A stretch of DNA of 64,000 bases from Schizochytrium sp. CCTCC M209059 (taxonomy: Eukaryota > Sar > Bigyra > Thraustochytrida > Thraustochytriidae): contig KN805378.1 in NCBI GenBank assembly GCA_000818945.1, positions 62,001 through 126,000 on the forward strand. Reading direction: 5' to 3'. The notes under the pieces were generated by a model. It saw only the letters and a program-made list of their open reading frames with translations. It was not told the origin of the DNA and made no database searches. Positions 8,369-18,859 of this stretch are shown here, piece by piece (the first letter of the stretch is position 1; the number at the start of each line of letters is the position of its first letter). The position numbers and the translations under genes are program-made.

Positions 8369-10180
8369 ATGTGTGCTGCCACCGCGGGCCTCTCTGGCCC
8401 GGCGTGCGCCGCGGGCCGCTGGTTTGCGATCGGGCACCGGAATGGACTTGCTCTCGCGCGAAGTCGAACCCAAGGCGTCTCGTCGTCACTACCGCTGTCA
8501 CAACGCCTGCGGGCGCGGCGTCAAGGGTCTCTCCTGCGGGCGCAGGCTGCGTTGGCGGTAGCCTTGGATTTGCCCTGCGTGTGGCAGAGCGTCTATTCTT
8601 CGCGCCAGATGAATACGAATGTGCGCAGTGGCGGCCCAGTCGTGCGCACAGAAGCACAACCTCCGCAAAGAGAACTCGAGGACGAAGTGGACCTTGACGC
8701 CATGGACAAGGCCCAGCGCCACGTCACGTGGCTCGGACTTTATAGCAACGTCTTACTGGCCGGCACCAAGGGATTTATTGGCTTCTCGAGTGGATCGATG
8801 TCCCTTATCGCAGACGCCATGCACTCTGGATCCGACCTCTGCGGCGATTTCGTTGCGCTTGCCGCCATCACGCTCAGCAAAAGGCCAGCTGACAAGCTCC
8901 ATCCCTATGGATACGGGCACTATGAATCCTTAGGGACGCTGCTCGTGTCAACATTGCTCGTTGGTGGCGGCGCAGGCATTGGGTGGCATTCGCTGAACCA
9001 GCTTTTGGTGGTCAGCGCCACGGAGGCGACAATGGTGCGCCACATTCCCGCAGCGCTCGTCGTGATTGGCGCCTCGATTGCCGTCAAGGAATGGCTCTAC
9101 CGAATCACCGTGAAGGTTGGCCAGGAGACCCATAGTCCTGTGCTTGTCGCAAACGCTTGGCACCACCGTACAGATGCACTCTCTTCCATCCTTTCGCTCA
9201 TTGGCGTCGGCGGCGCATGGTTTGGCTGGTACATGCTTGATCCTGTCGCAGGTCTTCTCGTCAGCGGAATGGTGCTCAAGGCTGGCGTGGAAATTGGCTG
9301 GGATGCCTGTCAGGACCTCACGGATCGACGTCGAGAGTCAGATTACGATGTCATTGGTGGAGTGTACAAGGTTGTTGAGAATCTAGCTCTCCAGCCCACC
9401 TCTGCCGTCGTTGATGCTCACGACGTGCGCGTGCGTAGACTTGGGCACTATCTTCTTCTTGATTTACACCTTCGCGTCGAACCTAGACTCAGTGTCAGCG
9501 GCGGCTACGTTGAGAGCAATCGCGTGAAGCGACATATTTACAAGGCATATCCGCGCATCAGTGAAGTGATGATTCACGTTCAGGCGCACCCGCGTCGCAG
9601 CGCAATGGAGCAAAGTGGAGACATGGTCGATGCTTCCTTTGTTGCGTCAGGTTCGCCCCAGACGCTTGTCCAAGTTTCGCCCGAGCCTGCACAAACTCAA
9701 CGTGAAGACCAGGACGTTCAGCAAGAAAAGGTGATCGTGAACGCAATAATGGACGATGAGCCGAAGAAGGCCCGTCGAGAGCTATCCTTGCATGCGGAGA
9801 GCCGCCAACCCATGGCGCCGCGTCGATCTTTCACGCCCATTCCCAATCAGTTTGCCAAGAATGTTCGATCACATTTGGAAATCGAAGGAGACGTCCGCGC
9901 TGCCGTGATGGAGGCCACGGCGCGTGACCCCGTCATCAATGCGCTTTCGCATTGCCAGATCTACTACGACGTTGCAGAGTCTCGCGTTTTTGTGGAGATC
10001 AACCTCGTTATGGAGAAAACGGTGACGCTCTTGCGTGCCGACGAAGCCGCGCAAGTCGCCAGAGAAGCCGTGCTGAGTATTCCTGATGTCTACTCGGTCG
10101 ACGCTCATGTAGAACTCGGAGATGAAGACACTGGTGATGCGGAAACCACCGAACCTGAAAAGCAGCCTGCTCGTGCGTGA
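8369..10180 (+). CDS. Cation diffusion facilitator (CDF) metal transporter, mitochondrial-type
   Basis: The frame is open from 8249; the ATG at 8369 is preferred because it begins a 70-residue arginine-rich leader without acidic residues, like a mitochondrial presequence. Two other in-frame ATGs are at 8249 and 8609. The membrane part contains the first metal site SLIADAMHSGSDLCGD and, on the fifth helix, the second half AWHHRTDALSS, the H/D-x3-D pairs of CDF transporters. The signature HPYGYGHYESLGTL is that of the mitochondrial (MMT/iron-zinc) branch and not of the zinc-vesicle ZnT/MTP branch. About six transmembrane segments lie between the leader and the cytosolic domain. Predicted role: proton-coupled export of Zn2+, Fe2+ or Mn2+ across a mitochondrial membrane. 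The C-terminal half has two ferredoxin-like cytosolic segments (VDAHDVRVRRLG... and CQIYYDVAESRVFVEI...) separated by a polar linker of roughly 110 residues, an unusual duplication. Confidence 0.88.
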   Translation: MCAATAGLSGPACAAGRWFAIGHRNGLALARSRTQGVSSSLPLSQRLRARRQGSLLRAQAALAVALDLPCVWQSVYSSRQMNTNVRSGGPVVRTEAQPPQRELEDEVDLDAMDKAQRHVTWLGLYSNVLLAGTKGFIGFSSGSMSLIADAMHSGSDLCGDFVALAAITLSKRPADKLHPYGYGHYESLGTLLVSTLLVGGGAGIGWHSLNQLLVVSATEATMVRHIPAALVVIGASIAVKEWLYRITVKVGQETHSPVLVANAWHHRTDALSSILSLIGVGGAWFGWYMLDPVAGLLVSGMVLKAGVEIGWDACQDLTDRRRESDYDVIGGVYKVVENLALQPTSAVVDAHDVRVRRLGHYLLLDLHLRVEPRLSVSGGYVESNRVKRHIYKAYPRISEVMIHVQAHPRRSAMEQSGDMVDASFVASGSPQTLVQVSPEPAQTQREDQDVQQEKVIVNAIMDDEPKKARRELSLHAESRQPMAPRRSFTPIPNQFAKNVRSHLEIEGDVRAAVMEATARDPVINALSHCQIYYDVAESRVFVEINLVMEKTVTLLRADEAAQVAREAVLSIPDVYSVDAHVELGDEDTGDAETTEPEKQPARA

Positions 10181-10457
10181 AGCATTGAGTCATCGTTTGA
10201 GAAGAGAAGAAATGACTAGTCCTTTGATAAGGTCTGCTTTCTTTTTGTTAAAATCAACACCAGGACTAGCCTCCTCCTTTGACGAGCAGCACAACCATGG
10301 CAAGCTCCGCGCGATTTCTGCGCCTTTTTAAACACGAAGTTGCCGGGAGGGATTGCAAACTGCCTGTATGTGCCTCGGGAGATCTCCTGCTTCCGTTACA
10401 ATGTGGGTGTTCCTATGTCGCGACTTGATCCAGCAAGCCAACCTTTTTTTTATTTTT
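10181..10457. other. Intergenic, no feature seen
   Basis: The 3' flank of the CDF gene up to the inverted-repeat element. Nothing coding is supported. Confidence 0.4.
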
Positions 10458-12183
10458 TTAAGACCGTTTTTCCCTAAGAATAGGAGCAAATTATTACGGA
10501 GATTTGACAGACCCGAAAATTCGCACTTGCGTTTCGCAGATCGCGGCGAGGACTGGCTTTGGCTCGGCCTGCTCGGCCTGGAGAGCGCAAATCTGGTCTT
10601 TTCAAGCCACGAAACTTCGTAGACGAAAAGTTTTCGCGTTTGCGGGCCGCGTGGGGGTGGTGGTAATAGGTGCTAATATGGGCAGAGAGTACCAAGTCGT
10701 AATAGGGCAAAGGTAGACGGAAAAGCGCCTAATAAGGTACCAATGACTGTCGAAACTCCCAGCATCCTGAACAAGCTCCTGGTGCGGTGAGCGATGACAT
10801 TTCTTTCGAGAAACCGCTCATGGGGAGTACACTTGCTAAGCGTTTTTCGTTGTGACATGGTTCGTGGTCCTCGTCGGCCTGGGCGTCATGCTTCACCGAA
10901 CGGTGCAACAAACGAAGGCTCTGACAGCTTGCCAGGTCTACATCGATCGCAGCAGCAAGCACAGCAGCAATGATCAGCAAATTTTGTCGATTCCGAGCGT
11001 CAAGATGTCGTTGCATACGTAGTTCGTCGCATGGTGGAGTTGATGGGCCAGAGTGGAGACTTGCTTATGCGAGCCACGACCTCGACTAGGATCGACTTGC
11101 GTGATGATGCCCACAATGACGAGGATACAGTTGAGCAAGCGTGCGTGACGATCGGAGTGGACAACGCAACGCCGATAGCAAACAATGACTCGCAAGCGAT
11201 GATCAGCCTGCGAGCCAGGGGAAGCGATATGCCGGAGTATTTGCGCGCGGAACACCATGTTCTTTCAGCGAAACCTCAAGGTTGGACGCGGCGGTCTCAT
11301 CACGGCTCGACCTACGGTAGCGACTACATGAGCCTTTACAGGGAGCGAGTCGAAGGGCTTTTTGAATTAGGCGTCGAAAACTCGTCGCACAAGATGGGGT
11401 CAGGTGCGATGCGCGCGCATCTCGCGAAGGAGCTCCTGGGACGATTGTGCCTTCCTTCTGACGAACGCATCAAGTTGCTCATCGGGCAGCTCAGCACTCA
11501 ACAAAAGGCGCGAGAGCAAGCTGAAAGAATGGCAAGGGCAGCAGAGCTTGCACCGAAGGATGCAGCAGCTGCAGCAGTTATGCAGTCTGGGTCATCAGGA
11601 AGGGGGGCGAAAAGGCATGGAAGCCAAATTTGCCAACGAGATTCAACTACCTACGGTCACGAACCCAAGTAAGACACCCAAGCAAATCATAGAGACTTTT
11701 TTTGATCAACACGGTGGGCCCGAGCCAGCTAGCTTCCCTACAGAGACCCAGATCAAGGCAAAGATTGCCAACGTGAAGACCAGATATCGCAAAATGCAGA
11801 CAAAACCGACCAACAACGATATCTAACAGCAAGTTTGTCTTCTCCACGCGTTATCCTGTCTGTGCCTGCCATCTAGCCCAGCTGCGCGGCAGTTTCCTCC
11901 ACGGACAAGGTCGCAAAGCCAGCGCAGAGTCGCCCTTCCGCGCAGTTTTGCGCTGGTCCACCGTCGATGATTAGACGCAGGAGGTGAATAAAGGGGGGTG
12001 ACGCAACTTCACAACGAAGGCTTGCACGACCGTGCCGCCGGATGTTCCGGGCAGCCAGGCGGCGGCGGAGCGAGCCTGCGCGCCGGCGTGGCGGTTGATC
12101 GAAGCGCGGAATATCGCGAGTGCCAAATCTTCGTAACCTAATATGGAAAACTGTCTCCTATTCTTAGGAAAAGACGGTCTTAA
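10458..12183. mobile_element. TTAA-bounded terminal-inverted-repeat element (degenerate DNA transposon)
   Basis: Bases 10458-10486 read TTAAGACCGTTTTTCCCTAA followed by GAATAGGAG. The reverse complement of 12155-12183 is TTAAGACCGTCTTTTCCTAA followed by GAATAGGAG, 27 identities in 29. A further inner match, TTACG(G/A)AGATTTG, lies 10-25 bp inside each end. Both ends sit on TTAA, the target-site sequence used by piggyBac-type transposons, although TTAA is a palindrome and could also just be part of the repeat. The element is about 1.7 kb. It contains a broken plus-strand ORF (10857-11826) and no recognisable DDE transposase. It is therefore a non-autonomous or decayed element. Confidence 0.6.
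10857..11826 (+). pseudogene. Broken ORF inside the inverted-repeat element
   Basis: An ATG at 10857 opens a frame interrupted by one TGA at 10971-10973; the same frame then continues to 11672. A six-G run near 11600 marks the likely frameshift into a second frame that reads on to 11826 with similar composition (KFANEIQLPTVTNPSKTP...). The protein would be about 320 residues with two similar modules: YRERVEGLFELGVENSSHKM...LPSDERIKLLIGQL, and KQIIETFFDQHGG...FPTETQIKAKIANVKTRY. The pattern 'helix, then LPS/FPT-x-E/D-x-x-I-K-x-x-I-x-x-L' in both suggests a repeated small helical domain, perhaps DNA-binding. The family is not recognised. A transposon-associated protein is inferred from position only. 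Confidence 0.45.
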
Positions 12184-12202
12184 GAAAGCAAATTCAATTG
12201 AT

Positions 12203-12441
12203 TCACGCGCGGTCGCGCGTGGTAGAGGACGCACCCGTGGCTCCCGATTGTTGTTGTTGTCGATCAGGGATACCGGCGCCGAGGCATTCCCGCAGCTCGC
12301 GCATCTCTTCTTCAGCATCTCGCTTGGCCTCCGCAGACTCGGGCTTGACGAGTCGAGCGTGCGCATAGTCAATCACAGCTCCCGTCTTGGGACACAGAAC
12401 GAAGTTGCGTAGCGCCACGTCGCCGTGCAAACATTTGAGTG
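12203..12441 (-). pseudogene. Protein-kinase-like catalytic-loop fragment
   Basis: A minus-strand frame, open from just after a TGA at about 12442, reads LHGDVALRNFVLCPKTG followed by AVIDYAHARLV. This matches the HxD-x4-N catalytic loop and the metal-binding DFG-type strand (here DYAH) of eukaryotic kinase-like folds. No ATP-binding lobe lies upstream, where the ankyrin-BTB gene ends at 12463, and the frame stops at 12203, close to the right end of the inverted-repeat element (12183). It looks like the remains of a kinase-like gene cut by rearrangement. Confidence 0.4.
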
Positions 12442-12462
12442 ATCAGAACATTGCAATTTTCG

Positions 12463-15400
12463 TTACAACTGGGGCCTCGACTTTTCACTTTCCTCCTTCG
12501 GCTCCAAATGCGGGCGAAACAAACCCTCGAGCGCAAGCACAGCGCACGCGCAAGATCGCGGAAGCTTTTCCGGGAAATTTCTCCCAATGTGCTCCTCTAA
12601 CTGTGGCGACAGCGAACTTGTGTCGGAGACCTCAAGCAATTCACAACGAAATTGCACCTCGAGCTCCCACAACGTAGGATGAAACTTGGACTCAAGAACC
12701 ATATTGAGCGCGGTGCTACGCTCCACGCCGTTTGTGATGCTGCTCATAAGGTCCTTTTCATCTAAAATCGCTTGCAGCACATGGCTGAAGCCAACAAGTC
12801 CCAGGTCGTCAGCCAGCTGCGCCATTGACAATGCTTCGGCCGTCGATCGGGGCGCGCAACCATCTTCAATCACGCCAGTGCTGATAAAAGAGAGAATCAC
12901 TTCCCACGTGCGACGGTCCACCACGTTTGAAAAAGCGGCGGCGTATAGACATATAGGTCTATCGAAAGTGGCCTGCGCATTTAACGCACACGTTGCAAAT
13001 GCGTCCTCCAATGCGCGTGCAAACACGGGCGAGCGCATGTAGAGTTGGCTGCTGTGAGCGCGCATTGCGTCTGTTACCAGCGCTGCATCCCCAGGACCGA
13101 GACGAATCTCCACATTGCCTTCCCCTTCATTCGCAGCGATCGCTGTCGGTACTCCAAGGCTAACGTGCGACTGATGCGCAAGGCTGGCAAAGCGAGCCTC
13201 GAATTCGTCAATATCCGGGGCCGTGGACACATCATCAGTGATGATCATATCAAGGTCCTCGAGAATCTGCCGTCCGGCAGGGTCTCCTACCTGTCCGTAT
13301 CTTGCCGGCTCGACATAGAGACGGGCATCAAGCCTGGCACCCTCCGCCTCGATTTGCTTGCGAAGTCGTGCGGGGGCGAGTGCCAGCACGCTCGATCCAT
13401 CGATTTCACTAGCAGCGAGCATCTGAGCGACGTCCACGACCACGGAATCCGGTCGACGGCAGAACCGAAGCCCATGTCTTTCGAGCATTCCGCGTGGACA
13501 CGAGCATTGAAGGTCATGGCCGTGCGGGAGGACGCATTCTTTTGGCGGGAGAATCACATGACGATTGTCCTTGCGCTTGAGCTTGCGCATGAGCAAAATG
13601 ATGCGATTGCAAATGTCGACCAAGGTTTCGCTTCCCAACCCATCGACTGCGAATCGACATAATTCCTCAACGTGCGCCGTGCGAATTCGTGGCGTGCCCT
13701 TTCGGCGCGCGAGACCACGCGAGGTGAGAACATGGCGTTCAAGAAGAAGGTGCACTGCCTCGACCGCCAGGGTTTCCAGAGCAGGCAAAAGCCATTCGTT
13801 TGCAAGGACAAGCAAACTGACCGCGTCCTCCACATGCGCAAGCACCTCGCGACCATCCACAAATCGTTCCGTGTCTCGATTTGCCGTAAATGCGGCCAGA
13901 GGCGATCCGCGAAGGGAGCCCTGATATACAAAGCGAAGGGCGTCCTTGACGACTCCTGACGAATGATGAGAGAGATCGACCACGAGCGAGCTCGCTTCGC
14001 GCATGCCCCCGCGGAACATTCCGGCAAACATGGGGCATCGCGCACAGAGAATGTGTCGATGAGCGCGCAGTCTCAGCTCTCCCTGAACAATGATCTGAAC
14101 ATCTGCGCCAAGTCGCTCTCGCTCTTCAAAGAGTCGTTCCATATCGCGGTGGTAGAATCGATCAAAGTTGGGCTTTGTTCGATTTTTTTCCTCCGTGCTC
14201 TTGCGATCTTGTGGTGGCAGCTTGCCTGGAGCCCAAAGCAAGACGCAAGCTTCTGAATCAGTATTAGCACGCTCGTGCCCTCCTGCGGCAGATCGCGAAA
14301 AAGTGCTTTTGCAAACCTGGTGAACGAGTCTCTTGGCACGAGCTTTGAAACGTTCTGTCAAAGTCACGGGTGGATCCGTTTGCAGCAGAACGAGACGTAT
14401 TGCATCTAACGCCCGCTCCGTGCGAGTGGTCGCTTCATGTTCTATGCTAGTGCCCAAGCCCAAAGCTGCGTCGTGGATCTGGGCGGCATCGCCAAGAGCG
14501 ACGAGAGAGACTTCGGCGGCGCTAGGATTCGTGCGCATCATACTACTCCGACAAATGAGGCGAGCGAGAAGTGCTTTGGGTGGAGGTCCATTATCGTGGG
14601 CGATGGCAACAGCGAGTGCGGATTCTTCACGACCGTTCAGCTGCGAACAAGACGCACCTTGATCCAGGAGCTGCGCCGCCATGGCAAAGTGGCCTCCTCG
14701 CAATGCACTTTGAAGCACTGTATCGCAAGGCCATGACCAATCAAGCCACTGCAAGCATGATTTTCCTTCGTGTTCGATGAATTCATCGACAACCCCAGAC
14801 GCCCCATGAAACGCAGCGAGATGGAGCGGACAGGGCGTGCATGAAATGGAGCTCGGAACCGCCGCTTGCGCCGAGAGTCCACGCAGCGGCGTACCGCGAT
14901 CCAACAAAAGCCTCACCGTAGAACGACGCCCCGCTGCTGCCGCCTTGCAAAGAGGAGTCCAATATGAGTTGTCGACGGCATGAACATCGGCGCCGCGAAC
15001 AATGAGTTCCGCCACGGCCTCATTTGCGCCAGAAGCTGCCGCGACGTGTAGGGGGGTTTCGTCTTCGCGATTTCTTGCATCAATGCGAGGACGCAATAGA
15101 GCCACAAAGGACGCTGGGACTTCGACGCGCGGCGCAGCGGCGACAGCCAGATGTAATGGTGAGTTTCCTAACTTGTCTTTTGCGACTGGCGAAGCTCCGT
15201 GATCGAGAAGGAGTTTCGTAGAAGCCGCGTCAATGCGGCTTGCGGTAACATGTAGTGGTGTGCGCCCGCGTGGATCGCGTGCCTCCAAATTTAGCCCCGC
15301 AGCGACCGAGTGACCAGCGCCAGCGCGCAGGGCGGCCTCGAGCAGAGCCTCGTCGCCGAGATGGCAAATGTGATGCAAGGCCGAAGCACGCTCCTCGTCA

Positions 15401-16270
15401 CGGCCACGATTCAGGCCTGCAGCATACGTTCTCGGAGCCGATTCAGCGTTATAGTGCACGAGCATTTCCACAACGCCTGGGCTCCGCGCCTCAACAGCTA
15501 ATGCCAAGGGGCCCCAGCCATCACTGCGACATACGCCGTGCAAACGTGCCGCGAGTAAATCACCATCTTGCCGCACAGAATTAGCCCACTTGACAACACC
15601 CGTCAAGTCGCCCTCGGCGCAGGCTTGGAGGAGAGCCGCGTTGCTGGAAGCGCGGTCCGCAACAGAGACATCATTAGGCTCTGTGCTCCTATCATTGCTG
15701 GCGCTTGAGCTGGCCTCAGTGAATGCTGGCGGCAATGGTGACCTTGGCCTGACCTTGGTGCGGGCCTTGCGCTGCGGTGGCTCTGCAGTCTTTTCGAGTT
15801 CCTGAAAACCCTCTCTTGCGAAATACGAGCGCCACTGCTCGCGTAACTTTGATGCCCACTGACGCGAATGCTCTCGTACTTTTTCGTCAATGGCTTCGTG
15901 AAGAGTCGTCTCTACGAGTTCAAGTGCATTGGTCTGGGCCACTTCGCGAAGCAAAGTCTCATGGTCCCGAAGAATACTTGCCGCGGCTTCTTCCCGCGCA
16001 CGAGCTCTCCGAAGAAAGCCGTGTGCATTTGCACTATTTCTCAACGCGAGTCTTTCGAAGCCTTGAGGAGCTTTGTTTGTAACTGTTGCGTTCACGTCGG
16101 CTATGTTTCCATCTTCGGTCCCGGCCATGAGGGCGTAGGTTTGCAAGCCTGAGCCTGGCTGCCATTCTGGGGCATTGGCTCGGAGATGATGAGTGGTCGC
16201 CAAATCTTCTCTTTCGTGATGTTCTCGTCCTTGCCCTTGTCTTCGATCTTGTACATGGTCTTGCCCTCGG

Positions 16271-16311
<41 letters not shown>

Positions 16312-16524
16312 GCCTCGTTCTCGTCCTCTTGTGCGGCTTTGTCCATGACTTTGTCGTTCCTCCCATTGTCCTCGTCCTCGTCTTCGGCTCCGTGTGGTCC
16401 CGTCCTGATCCTCCGCGCTAGAATTGGCTTCGGGCTGCTGACGTCGCCCGCGAGCATGCTTTGGCTGCGTGGCTCTGCGATGCTCGAGCGCGGACGCCGC
16501 GTCATCAGTGCCACTCGCGGGCAT
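12463..16524 (-). CDS. Ankyrin-repeat protein with two BTB/POZ domains
   Basis: A 1353-residue intronless ORF. Residues 1-130 are low-complexity, including an (RG)n tract encoded by a (CCTCGT)n hexamer at about 16259-16320. Residues 150-250 hold a charged helix. Ankyrin repeats run from about 298 to 610, with TPLH motifs such as GRTPLHVTASRIDAASTKLLL, GNSPLHLAVAAA and DETPLHVAAASGANEAVAELI. The first BTB begins near residue 805 (DVQIIVQGELRLRAHRHIL, then SPMF-like CPMFAGMF). The second begins near 1138 (NVEIRLGPGDAALVT...SPVFARALEDAF). Ankyrin followed by two BTB domains resembles the BPOZ/ABTB1 class, which acts as a scaffold or Cullin-3 adaptor; that role is inferred. The gene lies 397 bp downstream of METTL9 on the same strand. 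The start is the first ATG; a later ATG cannot be excluded because the N-terminus is simple sequence. Confidence 0.85.
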
Positions 16525-16921
16525 CTATCTCTTGGCAGAGTGTCTGCGATTTGCGTCGGCGATTTGTTCAAAGGATGGGGGCGGCGGGTCGCCAGGCAAG
16601 CTGACGGACCTCAAAAGAGACACGGACGGATGAATCTCCACGTTGCCGGACCATACTCTCTGGTGATGAGAGCCAGATCCGAGCAGAATAAAATGCCTGA
16701 CATCGAAAAGGCTAATGACTAACGCAAGTACTTCAGAGTAGCAATGTTGCGTCGCCATCCATACAGCGATCGATTCATTGAAAGCTACAGTCATCCTTCT
16801 CTTTCGATGCAGGACATCAAATTCCACGTGCACTCTCGATTTGCACGTGGCAGGCACGATACAGTGCGATGATACAGGGTGATGCAAGGCATACGAAATG
16901 ATATTTCGTCACTTCTTATTA
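16525..16921. other. Spacer between METTL9 and ankyrin-BTB genes
   Basis: A 397-bp spacer between two minus-strand genes; it must hold the METTL9 terminator and the ankyrin-BTB promoter. Short ORFs here show no domain. Confidence 0.4.
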
Positions 16922-17994
16922 TCATAGCTGAGGTTCGAGGGGAAGGTCGCAAACGATGATCGCGTCGGAGAGGACATAATAACGCTGGACACTATCACCT
17001 TGTGAGATGTATGGCACTCGCGAGATGGAGCGAATGCGAAAGCCTACAGGCTGCAATACGCGTAATGCCAGGGCCTCGAGAGACTTTTCAAAAGAAGCCT
17101 TATCGCGGCAACGCGCTCCTTCCATTGGAAGCATTTCTGAAGGAGCAAGCTGGCGCGTGCCGGACTCTACAAATGGGCACCAAGGCTGATTTTCATTGAG
17201 ATTGCGCATTGGTCAGTTTCGGAAGAAAATAAAAGCAAAACAAAAGACAAAATGGAACACGAGAACAAGAGCCTCGGAAGAAAACTTACCAGCACGACGG
17301 CGAGCACGAGTCGCCCAGTTTCCGGCTTGAGGCGGGCTTTAAGATCGCGAAGAAGTGTGAGGGGTTGGTCAGCGCGATCGAGGACATTGAAGCAGGTGAT
17401 CAAGTCAAACTTTTCCGCATTCGAAGTCGGCGTTGGCAATGGCTGTTTTCCAGGTTCGTAGCAATCCCATCCACGCGCCCTCAGCTTGGAGGCCATTACC
17501 GACGAAGTCTCGGTGGTGACGACCTCATCAAAAGCACCAGCATAGCCCTCTGTGATCGATCCGTCTCCCGACCCAATGTCGAGAAGGCGGCGACGGCCGT
17601 GCGCTGCTGGTCCTGGAGCGGCCTCTCCGTTGTCGCCATCGGAAGGCTCGTCAATGGACATGGCGATCTCGCGAGGGCTAAAAATGTTCGGGCATACACG
17701 CGCAAGATGAGCATTCGAGAGAACAAACATCTTACCGCGGCCTGTCAGCCCATTAGCGTCTGTCCTGGACATGAAGCTGCGCAGCACGGAAGCAACTCCG
17801 TCCCGCAAGACATTTGCCTGACAAGTTTGGAGAAATTCCTCCGTCTCCTCGTCGCGGTCAAGGGGCACCCACAAGGCGCGCACCTTTTCGTCGAGCGTGC
17901 CGAGGTTGACCGTGTACCGGAGCGGCGGGTCCGGCCTCTCGTAGTCGCCCACGACGCGGGCCGCACGGCTCGTGGTTTTCAGGACGCTGGCCAT
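16922..17994 (-). CDS. METTL9: METTL9/DREV-type protein-histidine methyltransferase (two exons)
   Basis: Exon 1 is 17994-17290 and exon 2 is 17185-16922, separated by a 104-bp GT-AG intron (donor GTAAGT at 17289, acceptor CAG ending 17186) in phase 0. Splicing joins GRLVLAVVL to PWCPFVESG, which restores the conserved LP-x-x-P-x-VE block of the DREV family; unspliced translation runs into a hydrophobic nonsense tail. Other family marks are FMSRTDANGLTGRGKMFVLS near the N-terminus and the S-adenosylmethionine site LLDIGSGDGSITEGY with the following acidic TTETS. Animal METTL9 methylates the N1 (pros) nitrogen of histidine in HxH motifs. The ORF extends upstream to 18072 without an ATG, so the start is placed at 17994 (MASVLKTTSRAARVV). 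This leaves no clear signal peptide; an unseen upstream exon is possible. Confidence 0.9.
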
Positions 17995-18859
17995 GCTGCT
18001 AATGACGACTGCGAGCACCGCGAAAAGCGCAGCCGCCGTCGCGCGGGACGTCGCCGCGGTCCTCCTACCCACGCGCCGGTCCCTGGCTGCTGCGCCGCGC
18101 TCCGCTGCCGGCCAGGCCAGCTACCCTCTTCTTCGCAGCTCGGCCAATGCCATTCGTATTTGCTTCCCTCTCCTCGGCTGCGCCCTCCGCACTTTCGGCC
18201 CTCCTGTATACTACCGACGTCCTATAGAAACGAGCACTCACTCTCCATAATGAGTCCGTCGTCGACGAGAGTAGTTCTAGAGGCCTCCACTACGCGGGAC
18301 AGCGACCCGAGGGACGCGGACCTCAAATGAGCCTCGCGCCGTTCGGACGACGCGCGAGCAGCGACACCGGTAAGGCACCGTGTGCTCCTTGTCGTTGATG
18401 CCGATGTTGTCGGCGGTGGATGGCGTCGAAGACCTTGGCGTGTCGTGCTCTGGCACTGCGCGTAGTGCGATGTGGTAAGAAATGCTAGAATCTGGAGGTC
18501 TGCGGGAGCAGCCCTTGTGACATTCGCGGGTCCAGGAGCGATGTCTCGAGATTCATTTGGGTGGTGTGAAGACGCGATACGATGTGAGGGAGAGGAAAAC
18601 AGAGGAAGACGATGTAGAAGACGACAATGACGACGAAGAAAACGACGAAGATGAAAAAGTAAGAAGAAATGCTAATCAGAAGCGAAGAAGTTCTCTACTG
18701 GCGCCATAGGTTCAAAAGCGACGTCTCGAGATTCGACTGCGCGGTATCAAGACGCGGCACAAGGGGGAAAGAAAAGGAAGAAAAAGATTAGCGAAAAAAG
18801 TAAGAGAGAAGGACGGTCAGAAGGAAAAGAAAAGAGATTTCTTCATCGAGTCGAGAGCT
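17995..18859. other. METTL9 upstream region / COX11 downstream region
   Basis: About 860 bp between the COX11 stop and the METTL9 start. 17995-18330 is GC-rich and probably METTL9 promoter and leader. 18480-18760 contains a degenerate tandem repeat (listed separately). No gene is supported. Confidence 0.4.
18478..18790. repeat. Degenerate tandem repeat, unit ~180 bp, two copies
   Basis: Copy 1 starts AAGAAATGCTAGAATC at about 18478 and contains GCGATGTCTCGAGATTC at 18539. Copy 2 starts AAGAAATGCTAATCAG at about 18662 and contains GCGACGTCTCGAGATTC at about 18719. Both continue into TGAAGACGCGATAC / TCAAGACGCGGCAC and a purine-rich GGGAGAGGAAAA-type stretch. Read by eye. Confidence 0.55.
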
